Positions 58,902-64,000 of a DNA stretch of 64,000 nucleotides are shown one piece after another. The position numbers were made by a program, and so were the translations under genes. How positions within the stretch are numbered: position 1 is the stretch's first letter; each line of letters begins with the position of its first letter. This DNA is from Mycolicibacterium rhodesiae NBB3. GTDB taxonomy: Bacteria; Actinomycetota; Actinomycetes; Mycobacteriales; Mycobacteriaceae. The notes beneath the pieces are model-generated. The model was given only the letters and a program-made list of their open reading frames with translations, was not told where the DNA came from and did no database searches. Location: the NCBI RefSeq assembly GCF_000230895.2, contig NC_016604.1, positions 2,232,001-2,296,000 of the forward strand, given 5' to 3'.

Positions 58902-60026
58902 CTACTTCCGCGGCAGGCCCAGTAGGCGCTCGGCGATGATGTTGCGCTGAATCTCGTTGGTACCGGCATAGATGGGGCCGCCGAGCGCGAACAACAGACC
59001 CTCGGTCCACGAGTCGGCGAGCTCGGCGTCAGCGCCGCGCATATCCAGTGCGGTCTGATGGATCGCCACGTCGAGGTCCGACCAGAACACCTTGGTCACC
59101 GACGACTCGGCGCCCAGCTCGCCGCCACCACTCACTCTGGTGACGGTGCCGAAGGTATGCAGCCGATAGGCTTGTGCCTTGATCCACGCGTCGGCGACGC
59201 GGTCGGTGTACACCGGGTCTGGGTTCGCTTTCCACTGTGCGACAAGGCGTTCAGCAGGGGCGAGGAAGCGTGCCGGGCTGCGCAGCGACATCCCGCGCTC
59301 ATTGCTCGACGTGCTCATCGCGGCGCGCCAGCCGTCATTGGCGTCGCCGATCACGTCGTCGTCGGGGACGAAGACGTCGTCGAGGAAGATCTCCCCGAAT
59401 CCGGTATCGCCACCGAGCTGGGCGATCGGGCGCACCGTGACACCGTCGGCCTTCAGATCGAACATGAAGTACGTCAGCCCCTTGTGGCGCTGCGCCTCGG
59501 GATCGGAGCGGAACAGGCCGAACCCGCGCTCACCGAACGGCGCCCGCGAGCTCCAGATCTTCTGACCGTTGAGCAGCCAGCCGCCATCGGTCTTGGTTGC
59601 CGTGGATCGCAAGGACGCAAGGTCGCTACCGGACTCCGGTTCAGACCAGGCCTGCGCCCAGATCTCCTCGCCGCTGGCCATTTTCGGCAGTATGCGGTCG
59701 AGCTGTTCGGATGTACCGTGTGCGAACAGCGTCGGCGCCAGCATGGAAGTGCCGTTGGCGCTCGCCCGGCCCGGTGCGCCCGCGCGGAAGTACTCCTCCT
59801 CGTAGACGATCCACTGCAGCAGCGAGGCGTCGCGGCCGCCGTACTTCTCGGGCCATGTGATCACCGAGAGGCCGGCATCGAAAAGCACCTTGTCCCACTG
59901 CCGGTGCTGCTCGAAGCCCTCAGCGGTGTCGTAGGACTTCGTCGGGAACTTGTCCTTGTTCGCCGCGAGGAATTCGCGCACCTCGGACTGGAGGTCCAAC
60001 GTCGCGTCGTCGAAGTTGAGATCCAT
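58902..60026 (-). CDS. fadE31: Acyl-CoA dehydrogenase FadE31
   Basis: A 374-residue ACAD. The GDVFVPDD-like loop (IFLDDVFVPDDDVIG), the signature WSEPESGSDLASLRS and the IYAGTNEIQRNIIAERLLGLPRK C-terminus are present. Full-size, so it probably supplies the catalytic part of the FadE31/32/33 set. Its start overlaps the fadD3 stop by one base (ATGA). Confidence 0.93.
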   Translation of the reverse strand: MDLNFDDATLDLQSEVREFLAANKDKFPTKSYDTAEGFEQHRQWDKVLFDAGLSVITWPEKYGGRDASLLQWIVYEEEYFRAGAPGRASANGTSMLAPTLFAHGTSEQLDRILPKMASGEEIWAQAWSEPESGSDLASLRSTATKTDGGWLLNGQKIWSSRAPFGERGFGLFRSDPEAQRHKGLTYFMFDLKADGVTVRPIAQLGGDTGFGEIFLDDVFVPDDDVIGDANDGWRAAMSTSSNERGMSLRSPARFLAPAERLVAQWKANPDPVYTDRVADAWIKAQAYRLHTFGTVTRVSGGGELGAESSVTKVFWSDLDVAIHQTALDMRGADAELADSWTEGLLFALGGPIYAGTNEIQRNIIAERLLGLPRK

Positions 60027-61576
60027 CAGAGCCTTTCCCGCAGTGTCTTCTCTCTGAGAACCGGTTTGACCACTTTGCCGCCTGGATTGCGGGGCAACAC
60101 GTCGATGAACTCCACCGATCGTGGTGCCTTGAAGTTCGCCAAATGCGTACGTGCGTAGGCGATCACTTGCTGTTCATTCAGTTCCGCCCCCGGCTTGAGC
60201 ACCAGGAACGCCTTGCCGACCTCTCCGAGGCGTTCGTCGGGCACCCCGATCACCGCGGACTCAGCGACCCCGTCGAGCCGGGCCAGCACTTGCTCGATCT
60301 CGGCCGGATAGACGTTGAACCCGCCGCAGATGTACATGTCCTTGAGCCGGTCGGTGATCGTCAGATTGCCGCGTTCGTCCAACCGGCCGACGTCCCCGGT
60401 GTGCAGCCAGCCTTCGGAGTCGATGGCGGCAGCGGTCGCGTCGGGATCGTCGAGGTAGCCGAACATCACGTTGGGCCCGCGCAGCAGCACTTCACCGGAG
60501 CCGTCCTCGGACGGGTCGTCGATGCGCAACTCGAAATCCGCGATCGGGCGTCCGCAGGTGGTCGCGACGGTGACCGCGTCGTCGTCCGCGCGGCACATCG
60601 TCCCGAACCCGCTGGCCTCGGTCAGTCCGTAGGCCGTGAGCACGATGTCGATGTCGAGTTCTGCCTGCATGCGTTCGATCAGAACCACCGGGATCGTGGC
60701 GGCGCCGGTGACCGCGAACCGCAGCGATGTCAGGTCGTAGTCGCCGCGCTTCGGATGATCGAGAAGCGTCTGATAGATGGTCGGCGGTCCGGGCAGCACG
60801 GTGATCCTGTGCTCCGCCACCGCGGCCATCGCCTGCTCGGGGTCGAACGTCAGCTGTGGGATCAGCGTCGCGCCGGTCTGCAGACAGGCCAGGATGCCGG
60901 CCTTGTAACCGAAGTTGTGGAAGAACGGATTGATACAGAGGTAGCGGTCGGCGCTGGTGAGCTGCCCACACGCAGCCCATGCGGCGGGTGCATCGAGCGA
61001 CTGGCGGTGCGCGCACAGCACGCCCTTGCTGCGTCCCGTGGTGCCGGAGGTGAAGAGGATGTCCGAGACGTCATCCGGTGTGACGGCTGCGGCGCGGGCG
61101 TCGACCGCCTCGAGATTGTTGCCACGAGCGACGAACTCATCCCAGGTGCCGTCGTCCTTCTCGATCGGGACGCGGATCACATGCCGCAGGTCCGGCAGCG
61201 CGTCCCGGTCGATGGATGAGGCCTTGTCGGCGCCGAGGAATTCGCCGGCCGCGAAGAGTAGGGGCGCGGCCGTGCGGTGGAGGATGTCGGTGGCCTCGCT
61301 GGCGGTGTAGCGGGTGTTGAGCGGCACCATCACACCACCTGCGTAGTGCGTGGCCAGGCACGCGACCACCCAGTGCCAGGTGTTTGGCGACCAGATCGCG
61401 ACCCGGTCCCCGGCCTGTACGCCCAGGTCGATCATGGCTGCGGCGGCCTGCCGCACCTCGGTGCGCAACTGCGCCCAGGTCAGCTTGCGATCGTGGGTGA
61501 CCAGCGCGTCGTGATCGGCAAATTGGTCGGCGATCCGGTCCAGGACCTGCGGAATCGTCCGCGGATCTGGCGTCAT
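60026..61576 (-). CDS. fadD3: HIP-CoA ligase FadD3
   Basis: A 516-residue ANL-superfamily ligase. Motif I is FTSGTTGRSKGV, followed by YGLTEASGFG, HTGDVGRLD and the C-terminal Lys region PGGKVVKP. In M. tuberculosis FadD3 activates the C/D-ring propionate HIP to HIP-CoA, the first step of the KstR2-controlled phase, and HIP-CoA is the KstR2 inducer. ATG 61576 is 18 bases from the operator box. It leads the operon fadD3-31-32-33. Confidence 0.95.
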   Translation of the reverse strand: MTPDPRTIPQVLDRIADQFADHDALVTHDRKLTWAQLRTEVRQAAAAMIDLGVQAGDRVAIWSPNTWHWVVACLATHYAGGVMVPLNTRYTASEATDILHRTAAPLLFAAGEFLGADKASSIDRDALPDLRHVIRVPIEKDDGTWDEFVARGNNLEAVDARAAAVTPDDVSDILFTSGTTGRSKGVLCAHRQSLDAPAAWAACGQLTSADRYLCINPFFHNFGYKAGILACLQTGATLIPQLTFDPEQAMAAVAEHRITVLPGPPTIYQTLLDHPKRGDYDLTSLRFAVTGAATIPVVLIERMQAELDIDIVLTAYGLTEASGFGTMCRADDDAVTVATTCGRPIADFELRIDDPSEDGSGEVLLRGPNVMFGYLDDPDATAAAIDSEGWLHTGDVGRLDERGNLTITDRLKDMYICGGFNVYPAEIEQVLARLDGVAESAVIGVPDERLGEVGKAFLVLKPGAELNEQQVIAYARTHLANFKAPRSVEFIDVLPRNPGGKVVKPVLREKTLRERL

Positions 61577-61593
61577 CGATGCTCCTCTAACAA

Positions 61594-61607
61594 AGCAAGT
61601 GCTTGGT
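61594..61607. promoter_or_regulatory. KstR2 operator between fadD3 and fadE30
   Basis: AGCAAGTGCTTGGT matches the KstR2 consensus AnCAAGnnCTTGnT at every fixed base. It lies 17 bases from the fadD3 start and 16 from the fadE30 start, so one site can control both divergent operons. Confidence 0.92.
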
Positions 61608-61623
61608 AGGTTAGCCTACAGGG

Positions 61624-62772
61624 GTGATAGAGGTCCAGGAGTTCAGGGCCGAGGTCCGCGACTGGCTCGCCGAGAATCTCGCCGGCGAATTCGCCGCGAT
61701 CAAAGGCCTGGGAGGGCCCGGTCGCGAGGATGAGGCGTTCGAGGAACGTCGGGTCTGGAACCAGCATCTCGCGGCCGCCGGCTACACATGTCTCGGCTGG
61801 CCGGAAGAGCACGGCGGCCGTGGCCTGACCGTCGCGCACCGCGTCGCGTTCTACGAGGAGTACGCCCTCGCGAACGCACCCGCGAAGGTGAATCACTTCG
61901 GCGAGGAATTGCTGGGGCCGACGGTGATCGCCTTCGGCACTCCCGAGCAGCAGCAGCGCTTCCTGCCCAAGATCCTCGACGTCACCGAGCTGTGGTGCCA
62001 GGGCTACTCGGAACCCGGCGCGGGCAGCGATCTGGCCAACGTGTCGACGACCGCTGAGCTCGTGGGTGACGAGTGGGTCATCAACGGGCAGAAGGTGTGG
62101 ACGTCGCTGGCGCACTGGGCGCAGTGGTGCTTCGTCGTGGCGCGCACCGAGAAGGGCTCGAAACGCCACGCGGGCCTGTCATTCCTTCTGGTGCCGTTGG
62201 ATCAACCGGGTGTCGAGGTGCGGCCCATCGTGCAGCTGACCGGGGACTCGGAGTTCAACGAGGTGTTCTTCGACGACGCACGCACCGAGGCCGGACTGGT
62301 GGTCGGGGAGCCCGGCGATGGTTGGCGAGTCGCCATGGGACTCTTGACGTTCGAGCGTGGTGTGTCGACGCTGGGTCAACAGATCGAGTACGCCCGTGAG
62401 CTTTCCGGTGTCGCCGAGCTCGCCAAGAGTAACGGCGCCGCCGACGATCCGCTGATCCGTGAGCGGTTGGCCCGATCGTGGGCCGGTCTGCGCACTATGA
62501 GGTCGTATGCGCTGGCGACGATGGATGTCGAGCAGCCGGGACAGGACAACGTCTCGAAACTGTTGTGGGCCAACTGGCATCGCGAACTCGGTGAGATCGC
62601 CATGGAGGTGCTCGGCAGTGACGGACTGACGCTGACCGATGGCGAATTCGACGAATGGCAGAAGCTGTACCTGTTCTCGCGCGCGGACACGATCTACGGC
62701 GGTTCCAACGAGATCCAGCGCAACATCATCGCCGAGCGGGTGCTCGGCCTACCGCGAGAGGTCAAGGGATGA
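61624..62772 (+). CDS. fadE30: Acyl-CoA dehydrogenase FadE30
   Basis: A 382-residue ACAD with EPGAGSDLANVS, VWTSLAHWAQWCFVVAR and the C-terminal YGGSNEIQRNIIAERVLGLPREVKG. It starts at GTG 61624. In M. tuberculosis FadE30 dehydrogenates a HIP-CoA-derived intermediate. It overlaps the downstream SDR gene by 4 bases (ATGA). Confidence 0.95.
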   Translation: MIEVQEFRAEVRDWLAENLAGEFAAIKGLGGPGREDEAFEERRVWNQHLAAAGYTCLGWPEEHGGRGLTVAHRVAFYEEYALANAPAKVNHFGEELLGPTVIAFGTPEQQQRFLPKILDVTELWCQGYSEPGAGSDLANVSTTAELVGDEWVINGQKVWTSLAHWAQWCFVVARTEKGSKRHAGLSFLLVPLDQPGVEVRPIVQLTGDSEFNEVFFDDARTEAGLVVGEPGDGWRVAMGLLTFERGVSTLGQQIEYARELSGVAELAKSNGAADDPLIRERLARSWAGLRTMRSYALATMDVEQPGQDNVSKLLWANWHRELGEIAMEVLGSDGLTLTDGEFDEWQKLYLFSRADTIYGGSNEIQRNIIAERVLGLPREVKG

Positions 62773-63557
62773 GTCTGGCCGAAGCGCCGAAAGAGATTGA
62801 GGGCCACGGACTTCTGACCGGCAAGGTGGTCGTGGTGACCGCCGCGGCGGGCACCGGCATCGGGTCGGCGGTGGCGCGACGCGCGTTGATCGAGGGTGCC
62901 GACGTGGTCGTCTCAGACCACCATGAGAGGCGCCTTCTCGAAACTCGCGACCAGCTGGCCGAACTCGGCCTCGGTCGCGTGGAGAGCGTGGTCTGCGACG
63001 TGACGTCTACCGCGCAGGTCGACGCGCTGATCTCGTCGACGACAGCCCGGCTGGGGCGGCTCGACGTGCTGGTCAACAATGCGGGTCTGGGCGGCGAGAC
63101 GCCCATCGTCGATATGACCGATGAAGAGTGGGACCGCGTCCTGAATGTGACGCTGACGTCGGTGATGCGCGCGACGCGCGCCGCCCTGTGGTATTTCCGC
63201 GAGGCCGATCACGGCGGTGTGATCGTCAACAACGCCAGCGTCCTCGGTTGGCGTGCACAGCATTCACAGTCGCACTACGCCGCGGCCAAAGCAGGAGTGA
63301 TGGCGCTGACGCGTTGCAGCGCAATCGAAGCCGTCGAGCACGGTGTGCGTATCAACGCGGTGTCCCCGAGTATCGCCAGGCACAAGTTCCTCGAGAAGGT
63401 CAGCAGCTCGGAGTTGCTGGACCGGCTCTCGGAGGGCGAGGCGTTCGGACGCGCGGCCGAGCCTTGGGAGATCGCCGCCACCATAGCCTTTCTGGCCAGC
63501 GACTACTCCAGTTACCTGACTGGCGAAGTGATTTCGGTATCGAGTCAACGAGCATGA
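62769..63557 (+). CDS. ipdF: Short-chain dehydrogenase IpdF (HIP pathway)
   Basis: A 262-residue SDR with TAAAGTGIGSAVARRAL, NNAGLGGETPIVDMT and active-site S...YAAAK (NNASVLGWRAQHSQSHYAAAK). The place and order fadE30-ipdF-kstR2 match Rv3559c/IpdF, which acts on the 5-hydroxyl of the HIP skeleton. It overlaps fadE30 upstream and kstR2 downstream (ATGA). Confidence 0.88.
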   Translation: MSLAEAPKEIEGHGLLTGKVVVVTAAAGTGIGSAVARRALIEGADVVVSDHHERRLLETRDQLAELGLGRVESVVCDVTSTAQVDALISSTTARLGRLDVLVNNAGLGGETPIVDMTDEEWDRVLNVTLTSVMRATRAALWYFREADHGGVIVNNASVLGWRAQHSQSHYAAAKAGVMALTRCSAIEAVEHGVRINAVSPSIARHKFLEKVSSSELLDRLSEGEAFGRAAEPWEIAATIAFLASDYSSYLTGEVISVSSQRA

Positions 63558-64000
63558 CCACACCCGCACCCGGTCAGCCGGCAACACGCCGCGACGAGCT
63601 TCTCGAGCTCGCCGCGACGATGTTCGCCGAGCGCGGGCTGCGGGCGACCACGGTGCGCGACATCGCGGACTCGGCGGGAATCCTGTCCGGCAGTCTCTAC
63701 CATCACTTCTCGTCCAAGGAGGAGATGGTCGACGAGGTGCTGCGCGGATTTCTCGACTGGCTCTTCGAACGCTATGAGGAGATCGTCGCAAGCGAAGACA
63801 ATCCCCTGGCACGGCTCAAGGGACTGTTCATGGCGTCGTTCGAGGCGATCGAGCACCGGCACGCACAGGTCGTCATCTATCAGGACGAGGCCAAGCGACT
63901 CGCAGGCCAGGAGCGCTTCTCCTATGTGGAGAAACGCAATCAAGAGCAGCGCAAGATGTGGCTGGACCTGCTCAACCAGGGCATCGAGGACGGGTACTTC
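63554..64000 (+). CDS. kstR2: HTH-type transcriptional repressor KstR2 (partial, runs off the window)
   Basis: A TetR family repressor. The N-terminal HTH spans RRDELLELAATMFAERGLRATTVRDIADSAGILSGSLYHHF. 149 codons are present and the C-terminus is outside the window. The sequence VDEVLRGFLDWLFERYEEIV, LARLKGLFMASFEAIEHRHAQVVIYQDEA follows M. tuberculosis KstR2. It represses fadD3 and fadE30 operons via the operator at 61594 until HIP-CoA appears. ATG 63554 overlaps the ipdF stop. Confidence 0.95.
   Translation, partial: MTTPAPGQPATRRDELLELAATMFAERGLRATTVRDIADSAGILSGSLYHHFSSKEEMVDEVLRGFLDWLFERYEEIVASEDNPLARLKGLFMASFEAIEHRHAQVVIYQDEAKRLAGQERFSYVEKRNQEQRKMWLDLLNQGIEDGYF

Overview
The window is a high-GC chromosomal segment from a mycobacterium, most likely a rapidly growing Mycolicibacterium. 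The gene order and protein sequences closely follow the Mycobacterium tuberculosis Rv3601c-Rv3557c region (panD-coaX-lysS-lsr2-clpC1 ... disA-radA-lpqE-carD ... kstR-fadE34-kshB-hsaACDB ... fadE33-fadE30-kstR2), drawn here in the opposite orientation. No tRNA, rRNA, CRISPR array or replication origin was seen. Genes are packed tightly: no stretch longer than 300 bases lacks a feature.

Region by region. 1-6.9 kb: end of panD, coaX, a PLP D-amino-acid enzyme, lysS, the nucleoid protein gene lsr2, and clpC1 with an intrinsic terminator. 7.0-8.7 kb: a cobalamin riboswitch followed by cbtB, cbtA and an unusual histidine-phosphatase-like gene, read as a B12-controlled cobalt uptake operon. 8.8-19.4 kb: lpqF, mhuD (heme degradation), hydrolases, a GlxA-type regulator, a hydrolase-cyclase fusion, mutY/canB with overlapping divergent start codons, a membrane protein, the disA/radA operon (c-di-AMP and recombination) and lpqE. 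19.6-23.8 kb: carD, ispF, cysS, rlmB and an SGNH hydrolase; ispD, normally between carD and ispF, is missing. 23.9-33.1 kb: an ArsB-like transporter, an MBL-fold protein, then a metal and cofactor block: CobW GTPase, pxpA, bluB, a sulfurtransferase and znuABC with a candidate Zur box, next to a LacI regulator.

33.1-43.2 kb is the KstR-controlled steroid block: kstR in a short operon with otsB and a kinase-like gene, fadE34 (side-chain oxidation), kshB (9-alpha-hydroxylase reductase) and hsaA-hsaD-hsaC-hsaB (A/B ring cleavage). Three KstR operators are readable. 54.2-64 kb holds the second steroid block: aspB, a PhnD-like gene, a hydrolase, fadE33-32-31-fadD3 diverging from fadE30-ipdF-kstR2 across a perfect KstR2 operator. 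It degrades the C/D-ring propionate (HIP).

43.2-54.2 kb separates the two steroid blocks and is the accessory part. It holds small secreted proteins, a decayed fragment resembling hsaB, a lipase, and a complete-looking ketone-body module (LysR regulator, MHS transporter, 3-hydroxybutyrate dehydrogenase, acetoacetyl-CoA synthetase). It also holds a frameshifted IS110 transposase with a large inverted repeat, and a DUF222/HNH (13E12-type) gene whose start codon lies inside a perfect LexA box. The nat gene that follows hsaB in M. tuberculosis is not there. Function comes together as lipid and steroid catabolism (steroid rings, acyl-CoA dehydrogenases, ketone bodies) with metal and cofactor supply (Co/B12, Zn, heme) nearby.
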